Assembly: GCF_021228235.1 (NCBI RefSeq)
Contig: NZ_JAJQRG010000015.1
Location: 1 to 64,000, forward strand
Direction: 5' to 3'
Source: Pseudophaeobacter flagellatus
Lineage (GTDB): Bacteria; Pseudomonadota; Alphaproteobacteria; Rhodobacterales; Rhodobacteraceae
DNA length: 64,000 nucleotides
Position numbers and translations under genes: made by a program. Below, one piece after another: positions 54,526 through 64,000 of the stretch; the first letter of the stretch is position 1; each line of letters starts with the position of its first letter. Below the pieces are notes generated by a model. The model ran no database searches. It saw only the letters and a list, made by a program, of their open reading frames with translations, and had not been told where the DNA came from.

Positions 54526-54599
54526 GCGGGTATGGTGAAAAGGTATCACGGCAGCTTCCCAAGCTTTAGTTACGAGTTCGATTCTCGTTACCCGCTCCA
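54526..54599 (+). tRNA. tRNA-Gly (anticodon CCC)
   Basis: A 74-base tRNA: acceptor GCGGGTA/TACCCGC, D arm GTGA-TCAC, anticodon loop TTCCCAA giving CCC (reads GGG), T arm ACGAG-TTCGATT-CTCGT, and encoded CCA. The anticodon stem GCAGC/GCTTT has one C-U mismatch at the second pair and a G-U at the first. All other stems are perfect, so it is probably functional. Confidence 0.92.
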
Positions 54600-54778
54600 A
54601 AATCTCCCATAGCGCCGCATGGACCAGGGAAAATCTCCCTATCCCCGACTGAATATTCTGCACATAAGTCTCCCGTCTTGCGATCTCTGGCCGCAGGGCC
54701 TGAGTCAGGATTGTTCCGCTCCGTTCCGGGACTGCGCTCTCCCTTGCTTTTTGCGGCGCCGCGCGGCAAACCATCGCT

Positions 54779-55258
54779 ATGGAATTACGCTATCTCACAC
54801 CGCTGACGGCGGAAGAACAACTGGCGCAGGGGCTGGATCAGCCAAAGCCCATGGCATTGGCGGACCGGGTTCGGTTCTCAGAGTTGGACATCCTGCGTCA
54901 TGTCAACAACAAGGCCTATCTGGGCTGGTTTGAAACCGCACGGGTGTCTTACTTTGACCAGCTTTGCGCCCAGCATTTTGCCGGGATGCCGCCACCGCGC
55001 TCGGTGCTTCGCAATGCCAATGTGCATTATATTCGCGAAATGGTGCTGGATGAGCCCTATATCACCACAGCGCGGGTGATCTCTTTTCGCAACACCTCTT
55101 ATGTGATGGAACAGCAGATCTGGTCTGGCGGGCTGCGGGCGGCGCTGGAGGCGGTGATGGTGTTGCGCAGCCCCGATGGCAGCGCAGGTTACCCCTTGCC
55201 CGAGGCGCTAAAGCGGCAGTTCACCACCAAAGACGGGGCAAAGCCCGCGCAGGGCTGA
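54779..55258 (+). CDS. Acyl-CoA thioesterase (4HBT hotdog family)
   Basis: A 159-residue single hotdog domain. DRVRFSELDILRHVNNKAYLGWFETAR carries the Asp/Asn-containing active-site helix region of 4-hydroxybenzoyl-CoA-type thioesterases. RNANVHYIREMVLDEPYITTARVISF is the central strand pattern. Natural acyl-CoA substrate unknown. Monocistronic, just past tRNA-Gly. Confidence 0.82.
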   Translation: MELRYLTPLTAEEQLAQGLDQPKPMALADRVRFSELDILRHVNNKAYLGWFETARVSYFDQLCAQHFAGMPPPRSVLRNANVHYIREMVLDEPYITTARVISFRNTSYVMEQQIWSGGLRAALEAVMVLRSPDGSAGYPLPEALKRQFTTKDGAKPAQG

Positions 55259-55400
55259 TGCACCCAGCCCCAACCGGTGCAGCCTTGTACTATATGCGCC
55301 AAGCCTAGATGGCCCAATCTGCAGCTGCCAGTCTACCCCCCGCCGGTCCACGTTTTGTTCGCCACCACCGCGCGCCCCGCCAAGGCCCCCAGTTGCGTCG

Positions 55401-56072
55401 TTATGGGGCCCAGTGCACTGTCATTTCTGACAAGACCGCCTGGATCGGGGCCTCTTCTGGCGGCAATGAAAGCGCCCGCTTCAAGGCGTCTTTCTTGGCC
55501 TCGCCAAAGATCACCAGATGTTTTGACAGCGCCCCGTTCAACACCGGGGCCGACAAGCTGATGCGTGCTTCCGGCTGGCTGTCAGGGCGCAATATGGCCA
55601 AGGCCGGGGCCTGCGCTGAAAGCGCCTCTTTTACGCCCGCAACGCCGGGAAACAATGAGGCGGTATGCATGTCCTCGCCCATGCCCAGCAAGACCACCGA
55701 GAGTGGTAGATCGGGTTGAATCCGGGACACGATGGCTTCCAGCGCCTCTTCCGGGGTATGATCCAGCATATGAAAGGGCAGGAATTGGGCCGCAGCGGCA
55801 CGGTCGGTCAACAGCCGCTCTTGGATCAGTCGCGCATTGGAGCGCGCATGCTGCACCGGCACCCAGCGCTCATCCGTTGCCATCACATGCACCCGGTGCC
55901 AGTCGATGTTGGCGGCGCAGAGATCGTCAAATATTGGCGCAGGCGTGGTGCCGCCTGCCACCGCGATTGAGGCCCATTCATTATGCGACAGATGCATTCT
56001 CAGATTGCCTGCAATCTCGCTCGCGACCTCGATCGTCAGGATTTCCCTGTCAGGGTATTCATTCATATTCAC
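55401..56072 (-). CDS. pgl: 6-phosphogluconolactonase
   Basis: About 223 residues. GTG 56072 overlaps the zwf stop (GTGA) with GAGAGG nine bases ahead; ATG 56066 is the alternative. NIDWHRVHVMATDERWVP and LSVVLLGMGEDMHTASLFPG are the two diagnostic blocks of the DevB/Pgl family. It hydrolyses the lactone made by the upstream Zwf enzyme. With zwf it feeds the pentose-phosphate or Entner-Doudoroff route. Confidence 0.93.
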   Translation of the reverse strand: MNMNEYPDREILTIEVASEIAGNLRMHLSHNEWASIAVAGGTTPAPIFDDLCAANIDWHRVHVMATDERWVPVQHARSNARLIQERLLTDRAAAAQFLPFHMLDHTPEEALEAIVSRIQPDLPLSVVLLGMGEDMHTASLFPGVAGVKEALSAQAPALAILRPDSQPEARISLSAPVLNGALSKHLVIFGEAKKDALKRALSLPPEEAPIQAVLSEMTVHWAP

Positions 56073-57544
56073 GGGTTTATACCTCTCCATTCTCGCTGAT
56101 CCCTGCGCAACAACAGATCTGCATCACCTGGACCAGTGCTGCCGCTTTCATAGGGTTTTGGCACATCGCCACGCGCCTGCCAGTCCGCAATAATCGGGTC
56201 AATCCAGCCCCAGGCGGCCTCAACCTCATCGCCGCGCATGAACAGGGTCTGGTTGCCCCGCACCACATCCATGATCAGCCTCTCATAGGCATCGGCAGGA
56301 TTGCCCCCCGTCTTCCCCAATGCGTCAGCAAAGCTCATATCCAGGGGAACATCCATCAACCGCATTCCACCGGGGCCTGGTTCCTTGATGGTCACGCTCA
56401 GAGTTATACCCTCATTGGGCTGCAGGCGAATTTTCAGGTGGTTGGCATGACGCCCGGCCTCTTCGCCAAAGATCGAATGCGGCGCATCCTTAAACAATAC
56501 ATTGATGACCGACGAGCGCGCCGCCAGCCGTTTGCCCGTACGCAGATAAAACGGCGTCCCCGCCCATCGCCAATTGCTGATATGCGCCTTGAGCGCAACA
56601 TAGCTTTCTGTGCTGGTGCGCTGGTCGCCGACGGTTTGGCGATAATCATCGTCACTGCCCGCCCCAGAGTGCGTCGGCGCGTATTGGCCGCGTACGATAT
56701 GATATGGTTCTACCGGGTCCAGTGCACGGATCACCTTGAGCTTTTCATCGCGCACTGCATCCGGGTCAAACTTGGCCGGCGGTTCCATGGCGATCAGGCA
56801 CAACAGTTGCATCAAGTGATTCTGCATCATATCACGCATCGCACCCGACCGTTCATAATAGGCCTCGCGGCCCTGCACCCCGACGGTTTCGGCCACGGTG
56901 ATTTGAATGTGATCGACATACTGGCTGTTCCACAGCGGCTCAAACAGCATATTGCCAAAGCGCACTGCCATCAGGTTTTGCACCGTCTCTTTGCCCAGGT
57001 AGTGATCAATCCGATAGATCTGCCCCTCGTCAAAATGGCTGGCCAGGGTGCGATTCAGCGCCCGCGCCGAGGCCAGATCATGGCCAAAGGGTTTTTCCAC
57101 CACGATGCGGGTGGCGGCATTGGTCAGCCCATAGCTGTGTAACCGTTCTGCCAGTGGACCAAACAGCGCGGGACCAACCGAGAAATAGTAAACCTGCACC
57201 CGACCGGAATCGTCTAGCGACAACTTATCGCGCAGATCCATCCAGCCCTTTTCGCCGCTGCCATCCAGCGGCACATAAGAAACAAGCTGCAAGAACTGCG
57301 CCAGGGCGTCAGCGTCCGCACTGTTGAGCGGTATGTCCCGATCCAGCTGTTGCGCCAACTGGCTGCGGTATGCTGCGGTGCTGACCCCCGACCGGGCCGC
57401 CCCAATAATCCGGGTGCCATGCGGAATCTGCCCGGCGCAAAACCGGCGAAACAGCGCAGGCAAGATCTTTCGCTGCGCCAGATCGCCGGTTGCGCCAAAG
57501 ACCACCAGATCAAAAGGCTCCACTGGAATGACTTTTGATACCAT
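56069..57544 (-). CDS. zwf: Glucose-6-phosphate dehydrogenase
   Basis: A 491-residue NAD(P)-dependent enzyme. The dinucleotide fold is VVFGATGDLAQRKILPAL. The active-site block is YRIDHYLGKETVQNLMAVRF, with the catalytic His. VEKPFGHD binds substrate. Full length. Translationally coupled to pgl by overlap. No Entner-Doudoroff dehydratase is in the window. Confidence 0.96.
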   Translation of the reverse strand: MVSKVIPVEPFDLVVFGATGDLAQRKILPALFRRFCAGQIPHGTRIIGAARSGVSTAAYRSQLAQQLDRDIPLNSADADALAQFLQLVSYVPLDGSGEKGWMDLRDKLSLDDSGRVQVYYFSVGPALFGPLAERLHSYGLTNAATRIVVEKPFGHDLASARALNRTLASHFDEGQIYRIDHYLGKETVQNLMAVRFGNMLFEPLWNSQYVDHIQITVAETVGVQGREAYYERSGAMRDMMQNHLMQLLCLIAMEPPAKFDPDAVRDEKLKVIRALDPVEPYHIVRGQYAPTHSGAGSDDDYRQTVGDQRTSTESYVALKAHISNWRWAGTPFYLRTGKRLAARSSVINVLFKDAPHSIFGEEAGRHANHLKIRLQPNEGITLSVTIKEPGPGGMRLMDVPLDMSFADALGKTGGNPADAYERLIMDVVRGNQTLFMRGDEVEAAWGWIDPIIADWQARGDVPKPYESGSTGPGDADLLLRRDQREWRGINP

Positions 57545-57689
57545 ATTGTTTACCCAACCTTTTGCTCGGCAAAGACCCAGCTTCGGCCTGTGCTATCACG
57601 TCCCTGTCACATCTGCCTGTAGCGGCTTTTCATTTTCCACCTTTATACGCTAGCCTCTGACGAAAGAAACTGTCCGAGAGTGCATAAGC

Positions 57690-58643
57690 GTGAAAGATCT
57701 ATCTGTTCCAAAAGCCAATATCGGAAAATTCAAAGACAGCTATGTGACGGCCGATGGCGCAATGCGGGCTTCTGTTGCACTAAGCCATCCTGAAACGCTT
57801 TGGTTCAACACGGGCACCCTGTGCAATATCGAGTGTGAGAACTGCTATATTCTCAGCTCCCCGACCAATGATGCGCTTGTCTATATCACTGCGGCAGAGG
57901 TCTGCGCCTATCTGGATCAAATAGAGGCGCGGCAGTGGCCGATCCACGAGATCGCCTTTACCGGCGGCGAACCCTTCATGAATCCCGAAATGATCACCAT
58001 GACCGAAGCCGCCCTGGCGCGTGGTTTTGACGTGTTGATCCTGACCAATGCCATGCGGCCGATGATGCGCACATCCATGCGCGCCGGCCTAAAACGGCTA
58101 GAGACCGCCTACCCTGGCAAGATGACGCTGCGGGTATCGCTTGATCATTATACCCCTGCACAGCACGACCGCGAGCGCGGCGCGGACAGCTTTGACAAAA
58201 CCCTTGAGGGTATGCGCTGGCTGCGTGATACGGGGCTGCGGATGGCGGTAGCAGGGCGAACGTTCTGGAATGAAACAGAGGCCGAGGCGCGCCTCGGGTT
58301 CGCCGGGCTGTTTCAGGACAACGGTTTTGCGATTGACGCGCAGGATCCAGGCGAAACCGTGCTGTTTCCGGAGATGGATGAAACAGTTGAGGTGCCGGAA
58401 ATCACCACCGAATGCTGGGGGATTTTGGATAAATCCCCAAAGGATGTGATGTGCGCTTCCTCCCGGATGGTGGTCAAACGCAAGGGGGCGGCAACGCCTG
58501 CGGTTCTGGCCTGCACCCTGCTGCCCTATGCGCCGGAGTTCGAACTGGGCAAGACCCTGGCCGAGGCCGAAGCTTCGGTCCAGTTGAACCATCCTCACTG
58601 CGCCAAGTTCTGCGTCTTGGGGGGCGCCAGCTGTTCGAGCTGA
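57690..58643 (+). CDS. Radical SAM protein with cysteine-rich C-terminus
   Basis: A 317-residue radical SAM enzyme from GTG 57690. The cluster motif is Cys45-x3-Cys49-x2-Cys52 (TLCNIECENCY), followed by IAFTGGEPFMNPE for AdoMet. The last 80 residues hold six more Cys (242, 255, 275, 304, 308, 315), the last three within HPHCAKFCVLGGASC. This looks like a SPASM/twitch-type auxiliary cluster site. Such enzymes often modify peptides or make cofactors. No precursor peptide gene was found beside it, so the substrate is unknown. A strong hairpin overlaps the final codons. Confidence 0.85.
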   Translation: MKDLSVPKANIGKFKDSYVTADGAMRASVALSHPETLWFNTGTLCNIECENCYILSSPTNDALVYITAAEVCAYLDQIEARQWPIHEIAFTGGEPFMNPEMITMTEAALARGFDVLILTNAMRPMMRTSMRAGLKRLETAYPGKMTLRVSLDHYTPAQHDRERGADSFDKTLEGMRWLRDTGLRMAVAGRTFWNETEAEARLGFAGLFQDNGFAIDAQDPGETVLFPEMDETVEVPEITTECWGILDKSPKDVMCASSRMVVKRKGAATPAVLACTLLPYAPEFELGKTLAEAEASVQLNHPHCAKFCVLGGASCSS

Positions 58644-58656
58644 CGCCCCCCCCCCC
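58619..58656 (+). repeat. Hairpin over the radical SAM stop codon, with an 11-C tract
   Basis: G(6) at 58619-58624 and the next eight bases pair with 58638-58651 around a GTTCG loop: 13 pairs and one mismatch. C(11) at 58646-58656 forms the distal arm. It spans the last codons and the stop. No T-run follows, so it is not a standard terminator; it may stabilise the mRNA 3' end. Confidence 0.6.
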
Positions 58657-58700
58657 ACCGCATCTGCTGCGTGCATTAGATGAACCAGCTGGGGGTGCGA

Positions 58701-58970
58701 TCAGTGCAGGGTCAAGATCCCTTTGACATTGCGCCACTGCCCCGGGCCGATCATCTTGCGGTGAGTAAAGCGCACTGAATGCAGCGGCCCATCCAGCTCT
58801 CGCTGCCAGAATTCGATGAATTCAAACAGCTTTGCGTGATCCGGCGCCAAATCGTAGTCTTGCCAGACATATGTATTCAAAACATGGGTGTAGTCGGGCA
58901 TGTGGTAGGTGAACTCGGCGGTGGTCAGCCCGTAGCCCTTTAGCATTAATTCCGTACTGCTCTGCTCCAT
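58701..58970 (-). CDS. usg: Usg family protein
   Basis: An 89-residue protein of the alphaproteobacterial Usg family (named after the gene near trp in related species). LKGYGLTTAEFTYHMPDYTHVLNTYVWQDYDLAP is the family signature and SVRFTHRKMIGPGQWRNV closes it. No catalytic motif is recognisable and the function is unknown. A monocistronic minus-strand gene between the radical SAM gene and gyrA. Confidence 0.88.
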   Translation of the reverse strand: MEQSSTELMLKGYGLTTAEFTYHMPDYTHVLNTYVWQDYDLAPDHAKLFEFIEFWQRELDGPLHSVRFTHRKMIGPGQWRNVKGILTLH

Positions 58971-59152
58971 CTTGGCCTCCTCTGGAAAGCCCCCCTAGGT
59001 AAAAGCCTAGCCAGAAATAGTTAACGGCATCCAAACCGCATAAAACGACAGGAAAACCCGGCAAAACCGGCAGCTTACTTGCGCCCTATATATGCACTCT
59101 GATAGGGTGGCCCAACAATATATAGACCCATAGAAAAGAACGGGCAGTAAAC

Positions 59153-61891
59153 GTGACAGATACGCCGGAAACTCCTGATAACGCAGAAGAAAAACTTCCT
59201 CAGCGTTCCGCTTATGATGGCCCTTCCATCTCCATCGAAGCGGAAATGAAGACCTCCTATCTGGACTATGCAATGTCCGTCATCGTCAGCCGGGCTATCC
59301 CGGACCTGCGCGATGGTCTGAAACCAGTGCATCGACGCATTCTCTATGCCATGCATGAAACCGGAAATACCCACGATAAATCCTATCGTAAGTCGGCCCG
59401 ACCGGTTGGTGATGTCATGGGTAAATACCACCCACACGGTGACAGCGCGATCTATGATGCCCTGGTTCGGATGGCACAGGATTTCTCCATGTCGCTGCCG
59501 TTGCTGGACGGTCAGGGCAACTTTGGTTCGATGGATGGCGATAACGCCGCCGCAATGCGCTATACCGAAGTGCGCATGGACAAGCCTGCGGCCTTTATGC
59601 TGGCAGACATCGAAAAAGAGACGGTCGATTTCCAGGATAACTACGACGGCAAAGACAAAGAACCCACAGTTTTGCCAGCACGTTTTCCGAACATGCTGGT
59701 CAATGGTGCCGGCGGTATTGCGGTTGGCATGGCCACCAATATCCCCCCCCATAACCTGGGCGAAGTAATCGACGCCACGCTGGCCCTGATTGATGATCCC
59801 GATCTCACCAGTGAACAGCTGATTGACTATGTGCCCGGCCCCGACTTCCCAACTGGCGCCATCATGCTGGGCCGCTCGGGCGCGCGCAAAGCCTACCTTG
59901 AGGGGCGCGGCAGCGTTATCATCCGCTCCAAGACCCGAGTCGAGGAGATCCGCAAGGACCGCTATGCCATCGTGGTGGATGAAATCCCCTATCAGGTCAA
60001 CAAGGCCGCGATGATCGAAAAGATTGCCGAGCAGGTGCGCGAGAAGAAGATCGAGGGAGTCGCCCACGTTCAGGATGAATCCGACCGGAACGGCGTACGT
60101 GTCGTGGTTGAGCTGAAACGCGATGCCACACCAGAGGTGGTGCTGAACCAGCTGTTCCGTTTCACCCCGATGCAGACCTATTTTGGCTGTAACATGCTGG
60201 CGCTGAATGGCGGCCGCCCCGAGCAGCTGACCCTGCGCCGTTTCCTGACATCCTTTATTGATTTCCGCGAAGACGTGGTGGCGCGCCGCACCGCCTACCT
60301 GCTGCGCAAGGCCCGCGAGCGCAGCCATGTGCTCTGTGGTCTGGCCGTGGCCGTCACCAATATCGACGAGATCGTCGCCACCATTCGCCAATCCGCCGAT
60401 GCCGCTGAGGCGCGTCTGAAACTGATGACGCGACGCTGGCCAGCCCAGCCTATCCTGGAATACATCGCGCTGATTGATGATCCGACCCATACTGCCAATG
60501 AAGATGGCACCTATAACCTGTCAGAAACCCAGGCCCGCGCCATTCTGGAACTGCGTCTGCAACGGCTGACTCAGATCGGCGTCAAAGAAGTCACCGACGA
60601 GTTGGAAGAGCTGGCTAGCAAGATCAAGGAATACCTTGAAATCCTGTCCTCGCGGGAACGGATCATGGGGATCATCTGCGATGAGCTGCGGGAAGTGCGC
60701 GAGCAGTTTGCCGTGCCCCGCCGCACCGAGATCGTCGATTGGTCCGGTGATATGGATGACGAAGACCTGATCGAGCGTGAAGACATGGTCGTTACCGTGA
60801 CCTCTGGCGGCTACATCAAGCGAACGCCACTGGGGGATTTCCGCGCCCAAAAGCGTGGCGGCAAGGGTATTTCGGGAATGCAGACCAAGGAAGAGGATGT
60901 TGTCACTAACCTCTTTGTGGCCAATACCCATACCCAGCTGTTGTTCTTCACCACCGATGGCATGGTTTACAAGCTGAAAACCTGGCGCCTACCCCAGGGC
61001 GGACGAACCGCCAAAGGCAAGGCCATCGTCAATATTCTGCCAATCCCGCCTGGCGTCTCTATTGCCGCCATCATGCCAGTGGATCGTCCCGATGATGAAT
61101 GGGCAGATCTGCAGATTGTTTTTGCCACCTCTGCGGGAACTGTGCGGCGTAACCGCTTGTCAGATTTCACAAATGTGAAATCCAACGGCAAAATCGCGAT
61201 GAAGTTCGAAGACGAAAATGCCGAAACCAAGCTGATCAATGCCCGCATCTGTTCCGAAGACGACGATGTGATGCTGGTCACCAGCACCGGTCGCGCCATC
61301 CGCTTCCCCACCACCGATGTTCGGGTCTTTAACAGCCGCAATTCCGTTGGGGTGCGCGGGATCAAACTCAGCGAAGGGGCTGAAGTTGTATCCATGTCGG
61401 TGATCCGCCACTTTGACGCCGAACCCTGGGAACGCAGCGCCTTTATCAAGCGCTTCCGCTCTGAGCTCGGCAGTGACATTTCTGAGGATGATGTCACAGC
61501 TGAAGTCACCGAGGAGGTTGAAGACGGTGCGCTGAGTGAGGATCGCTATCAGGAAATGCTGGCAGCCAATGATCTACTTGTCACCATCAACAAACCAGGC
61601 GCGGGCAATCTGACCTCGGCCCATGATTACCGAGTGAGTGGCCGTGGCGGTCAGGGTGTTGGCGCCATGAAGGGCGGCGAGATTGTCGCAACCTTCCCTG
61701 TTGAGCTGGGCGACCAGATCATGCTGGCCACCTCCAAAGGCCAGTCGATCCGGGTGCCGGTCGAGGGCATTTCCTTCCGCTCGCGTTCTGCTGGTGGGGT
61801 GCGGGTCTTTAACACCGGTAAGGGCGAAGAGGTGGTTTCTGTCGCCTGGATTGCAGAAAACGGTGAGGCGGACGCGGCAGCCGAAGAGTAA
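59153..61891 (+). CDS. gyrA: DNA gyrase subunit A
   Basis: A 912-residue type II topoisomerase subunit from GTG 59153. The catalytic Tyr137 lies in [10 protein letters not shown]. The quinolone region reads [19 protein letters not shown]: Ser98 and Asp102, equivalent to E. coli Ser83 and Asp87, are both unchanged, so no resistance mutation is present there. The gyrase-specific GyrA box is QKRGGKG in the C-terminal pinwheel. The C-terminus is acidic. A large minus-strand ORF across it is a shadow. Confidence 0.97.
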   Translation: MTDTPETPDNAEEKLPQRSAYDGPSISIEAEMKTSYLDYAMSVIVSRAIPDLRDGLKPVHRRILYAMHETGNTHDKSYRKSARPVGDVMGKYHPHGDSAIYDALVRMAQDFSMSLPLLDGQGNFGSMDGDNAAAMRYTEVRMDKPAAFMLADIEKETVDFQDNYDGKDKEPTVLPARFPNMLVNGAGGIAVGMATNIPPHNLGEVIDATLALIDDPDLTSEQLIDYVPGPDFPTGAIMLGRSGARKAYLEGRGSVIIRSKTRVEEIRKDRYAIVVDEIPYQVNKAAMIEKIAEQVREKKIEGVAHVQDESDRNGVRVVVELKRDATPEVVLNQLFRFTPMQTYFGCNMLALNGGRPEQLTLRRFLTSFIDFREDVVARRTAYLLRKARERSHVLCGLAVAVTNIDEIVATIRQSADAAEARLKLMTRRWPAQPILEYIALIDDPTHTANEDGTYNLSETQARAILELRLQRLTQIGVKEVTDELEELASKIKEYLEILSSRERIMGIICDELREVREQFAVPRRTEIVDWSGDMDDEDLIEREDMVVTVTSGGYIKRTPLGDFRAQKRGGKGISGMQTKEEDVVTNLFVANTHTQLLFFTTDGMVYKLKTWRLPQGGRTAKGKAIVNILPIPPGVSIAAIMPVDRPDDEWADLQIVFATSAGTVRRNRLSDFTNVKSNGKIAMKFEDENAETKLINARICSEDDDVMLVTSTGRAIRFPTTDVRVFNSRNSVGVRGIKLSEGAEVVSMSVIRHFDAEPWERSAFIKRFRSELGSDISEDDVTAEVTEEVEDGALSEDRYQEMLAANDLLVTINKPGAGNLTSAHDYRVSGRGGQGVGAMKGGEIVATFPVELGDQIMLATSKGQSIRVPVEGISFRSRSAGGVRVFNTGKGEEVVSVAWIAENGEADAAAEE

Positions 61892-61923
61892 TTTTTTCTT
61901 TAGCAGCAAGCATTTAAGATCGG

Positions 61924-61966
61924 ACCTATGGCCAGCTTCAGCCGATAGCTGGCCATAGGTCTTTTG
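61924..61966 (+). terminator. Terminator after gyrA
   Basis: ACCTATGGCCAGCT (61924-61937) pairs perfectly with AGCTGGCCATAGGT (61947-61960), a 14-bp stem with a nine-base loop, followed by CTTTTG. Confidence 0.92.
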
Positions 61967-62176
61967 CCTTCAGGCCAGATCAGTCACTGCGGGATGAATG
62001 ACCTCCGTGCCCATAGGAATCAAGCGCGGGGCGCGTAAAAAATACCCAAGGGTAGGTAGCGTTTTCCGCCCCCATATAGAACGGAACAATTTTCAGGCAG
62101 GGAAATATTAACGTAAACGAAGGTTTTTGCCGCTATCAAAAGGTCTGAAAATCCACAATTTTGGCAGGGCCTTTTT

Positions 62177-62527
62177 ATGAATCTCTATCACTGCTCTATT
62201 GATCTCCACAACGAAGCCAAAGCGCTGGCCTTTGCCGGAGCCGTGGACCAATGGATGGCCTATCTGAAAGAGCGCGGTGTCGTGCAGGGGCATCGACTGC
62301 TACGGCGCAAGCTGAACCTTGCAAGCGACAATTGCCGGGATTTCCTGCTGGAAATTGAGTTCGACAACCTCAGCCAGCTGGATGATGCCTTTCGCGTATT
62401 AGGCGAAAGCAACGAAGAAGTTGACCGGCTGTATCGCAATGTGAACGACTTGATTGCCCATGCAGAATTTGGCCTCTTCCGCCCCTTCCCCGATCCGGAA
62501 CGCGCCGAGCGCATGGCGCTGATCTGA
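62177..62527 (+). CDS. Conserved hypothetical protein (DUF6614-like)
   Basis: A 116-residue protein. N-terminal MNLYHCSIDLHNEAKALAFA begins an alpha/beta domain and RLLRRKLNLASDNCRDFLLEIEF is its conserved core, followed by a helix (DDAFRVLGESNEEVDRLYRNVNDLI). It resembles a family common in Rhodobacteraceae with unknown function. A single gene ending in a shared terminator. Upstream 61967-62176 holds no other feature I can support. Confidence 0.7.
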   Translation: MNLYHCSIDLHNEAKALAFAGAVDQWMAYLKERGVVQGHRLLRRKLNLASDNCRDFLLEIEFDNLSQLDDAFRVLGESNEEVDRLYRNVNDLIAHAEFGLFRPFPDPERAERMALI

Positions 62528-62559
62528 CCATAGCCCGCTCAGTTCCCTGCAAGAAACGT

Positions 62560-62588
62560 AAAAGGCCAGGCATTTGCCCGGCCTTTCT
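62560..62588. terminator. Bidirectional terminator
   Basis: AAAGGCC (62561-62567) pairs with GGCCTTT (62580-62586) in a convergent gap. A-rich and T-rich flanks suit both the DUF6614-like gene and the M32 carboxypeptidase gene. Confidence 0.85.
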
Positions 62589-62609
62589 TATGCGGTCTGT
62601 ACTGCCCTG

Positions 62610-64000
62610 TCAGAGCGCATAGAGCGTGGTGAATTTATCTGTCAGGTACTGCATCAGCGGCTCTGGGCTTGGTGCCACGCCAGCGGCATGGGCAATGGTG
62701 TCACGCGGGCTTCGCAGGCCGCCGTATTGTTGCAGGTTTTCACGCAGCCAACCGGTGGCAGAGGCGGTATTGCCCGCCGCAAGCTCGGCGTCGAGATCCG
62801 GCAAGTCGGCGCGCAGTTTCTGGTTCAGACAGCCCGCATAGACATTGCCAAGAGCATAGGTGGGGAAATAGCCAAACAGACCAACAGACCAATGTACATC
62901 CTGCAGGCAGCCGTTCGACGGCTTATCCACAGAATAGCCAAAATCAGCGGCAAAACGGTCATTCCAGGCGGTTTCCAGATCGGCGACTTCCAGATCCCCT
63001 GCCATCAAAGCGCGCTCTAGATCAAAGCGCAGCATCACATGCAGGTTGTATTGCAGCTCATCTGCCTCGGTGCGGATAAAGCCGGGATGAACCCGGTTCA
63101 CCGCGCGATAAAAGGCCTGTGCATCCGGGATGCCAAAGTCACCGAACTCTGCCCGCATTTCGCCATACAGCCAGCTGGTAAAGGCCGCGCCACGCCCGAT
63201 CTGGTTTTCATAAATCCGGCTTTGGCTTTCATGCACGCCCATAGAAACACCGCTTCCCAATGGCGTCAGCAGGAAATCCCGGCTGATACCCTGTTCATAG
63301 GCCGCATGGCCGACCTCATGGATGGTGGAATAAAAACAATTGAACGGGTCCTCTTCGCTGGTGCGGGTGGTGATCCGCACATCCAGGCCGCTGCCCGAAC
63401 TGAAAGGATGCACCGCCTTGTCGACACGCCCATGGCGCATGTCATAGCCAAAGGTCTTGGCCAGCTTACGCGTCAGCTGCATCTGCGCCTGCTCGGAAAA
63501 GCGCCCCTCAACCGCCTTGGGCGCGGGACGTTCCAACACCTGGGCGCGCAGATCAACCAGACCGGGGCGCATGGCGTCAAAGATCGCCGCGATTTCAGCG
63601 GCGGTTGTGCCATGCTCATAGTCTGCGACCATGGCGTCATAGACATCGCCCCCCGCGGCCAGGGCCTGGCCTTCCTCACGCTTGAGGGCAACAACCTCTT
63701 GCAGCACGGGCAAAAAGGCTGCCACGTCTTCTGCAGCGCGGGCTGCGGCCCATTTGCCCTGCGCTTCAGAGGTCACCCGAGCAAGTCGTTTTGCCAGATC
63801 GCTAGGCACCTTAACGGCACGATCATAGCTGCGCTTGATCTCGCGCAGCTGGGCGCGGCCGGCTTCATCCGGTGCCACAGCCGTTTCCAGCCAATCACCC
63901 ACCGCAGCAGAGGACCGACGTCCATGGATCACCGCCTCGATGGCAGCCATTTCTTCGCCGCGCTGTGGCGCAGCGCCACGCGGCATCACGGTTTCCTGAT
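62610..64000 (-). CDS. M32 carboxypeptidase (Taq type), 5' end cut by window
   Basis: The C-terminal 460 or so residues of a zinc metallocarboxypeptidase. The HExxH site is STIHEVGHAAYEQG and the third-ligand region follows (MGVHESQSRIYENQIG). DRFAADFGYSVDKPSNGCLQDVHW is also family-specific. The frame stays open to the window edge (QETVMPRG), so the true start is beyond 64000. M32 enzymes remove C-terminal residues from peptides. About 30-40 N-terminal residues are missing. Confidence 0.93.
   Translation of the reverse strand, partial: QETVMPRGAAPQRGEEMAAIEAVIHGRRSSAAVGDWLETAVAPDEAGRAQLREIKRSYDRAVKVPSDLAKRLARVTSEAQGKWAAARAAEDVAAFLPVLQEVVALKREEGQALAAGGDVYDAMVADYEHGTTAAEIAAIFDAMRPGLVDLRAQVLERPAPKAVEGRFSEQAQMQLTRKLAKTFGYDMRHGRVDKAVHPFSSGSGLDVRITTRTSEEDPFNCFYSTIHEVGHAAYEQGISRDFLLTPLGSGVSMGVHESQSRIYENQIGRGAAFTSWLYGEMRAEFGDFGIPDAQAFYRAVNRVHPGFIRTEADELQYNLHVMLRFDLERALMAGDLEVADLETAWNDRFAADFGYSVDKPSNGCLQDVHWSVGLFGYFPTYALGNVYAGCLNQKLRADLPDLDAELAAGNTASATGWLRENLQQYGGLRSPRDTIAHAAGVAPSPEPLMQYLTDKFTTLYAL

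Noticed and set aside
59075-60490. A 471-residue minus-strand frame
   Set aside because: Shadow of gyrA.

Overview
The window looks like chromosomal DNA of an alphaproteobacterium of the Rhodobacteraceae (Roseobacter group). This rests on gene content and order: recA next to alaS, a suf operon headed by an Rrf2/IscR regulator lacking the usual cluster cysteines, a cckA kinase with a CtrA-type site, a GAAC-N7-GAAC SOS box in front of recA, an arginase/ctlX/ornithine cyclodeaminase operon and an MttB-family methyltransferase. The DNA is GC-rich with dense gene packing. No species can be named from the sequence alone.

Positions 1-10400 form a decayed accessory region. At its left are a partial gene, an adenine methylase broken by three in-frame amber stops, an AT-rich esterase-like gene and an IS5-family transposase scrap. 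Next comes a minus-strand HK97-type head module running from terL (truncated) through portal, protease, capsid, connector and adaptor. It passes directly into lysozyme and spanin genes, with no tail genes at all. An AlpA-like protein and a tyrosine integrase facing tRNA-Leu(CAA) close the element. The layout resembles a capsid-only satellite (cf-PICI-like) or a heavily deleted prophage. Two lesions suggest it is dead: TerL has lost its Walker A region, and the lysozyme catalytic Glu is Lys.

Positions 10550-23311 are housekeeping and catabolic genes. They include a YqaA-like protein and dsbB, an Lrp-type regulator divergent from rocF-ctlX-ocd (arginine/citrulline/ornithine breakdown), an HNH nuclease, a pseudouridine synthase and an esterase-alkA pair. 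alkA is divergent from an MFS transporter across a perfect dyad. A squalene/phytoene synthase-like gene, cimA and cysS follow.

Positions 23528-38907 hold an outer-membrane protein, an orphan MttB-like methyltransferase, a glycosyltransferase and the long minus-strand suf operon (iscR, nifS-like, sufB, a membrane protein, ybjQ-like, polysaccharide pyruvyl transferase, sufC, sufD, two membrane proteins, sufS). An ICE-like palindrome lies upstream of iscR. A divergent operon of a hydrolase, a small protein and a tandem-HD protein follows, then a class II amidotransferase.

Positions 39215-64000 are mostly core genes: an SMR exporter, typA, alaS, recA, a sulfotransferase-like gene, cckA, rsmB-like, guaB, a RamA-like reductive activator of corrinoid proteins, tRNA-Gly(CCC), a thioesterase, zwf-pgl, a cysteine-rich radical SAM protein, usg, gyrA and, cut by the window edge, an M32 carboxypeptidase. 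The RamA-like activator and the MttB-like methyltransferase, 26 kb apart, plausibly serve the same corrinoid-dependent demethylation chemistry.
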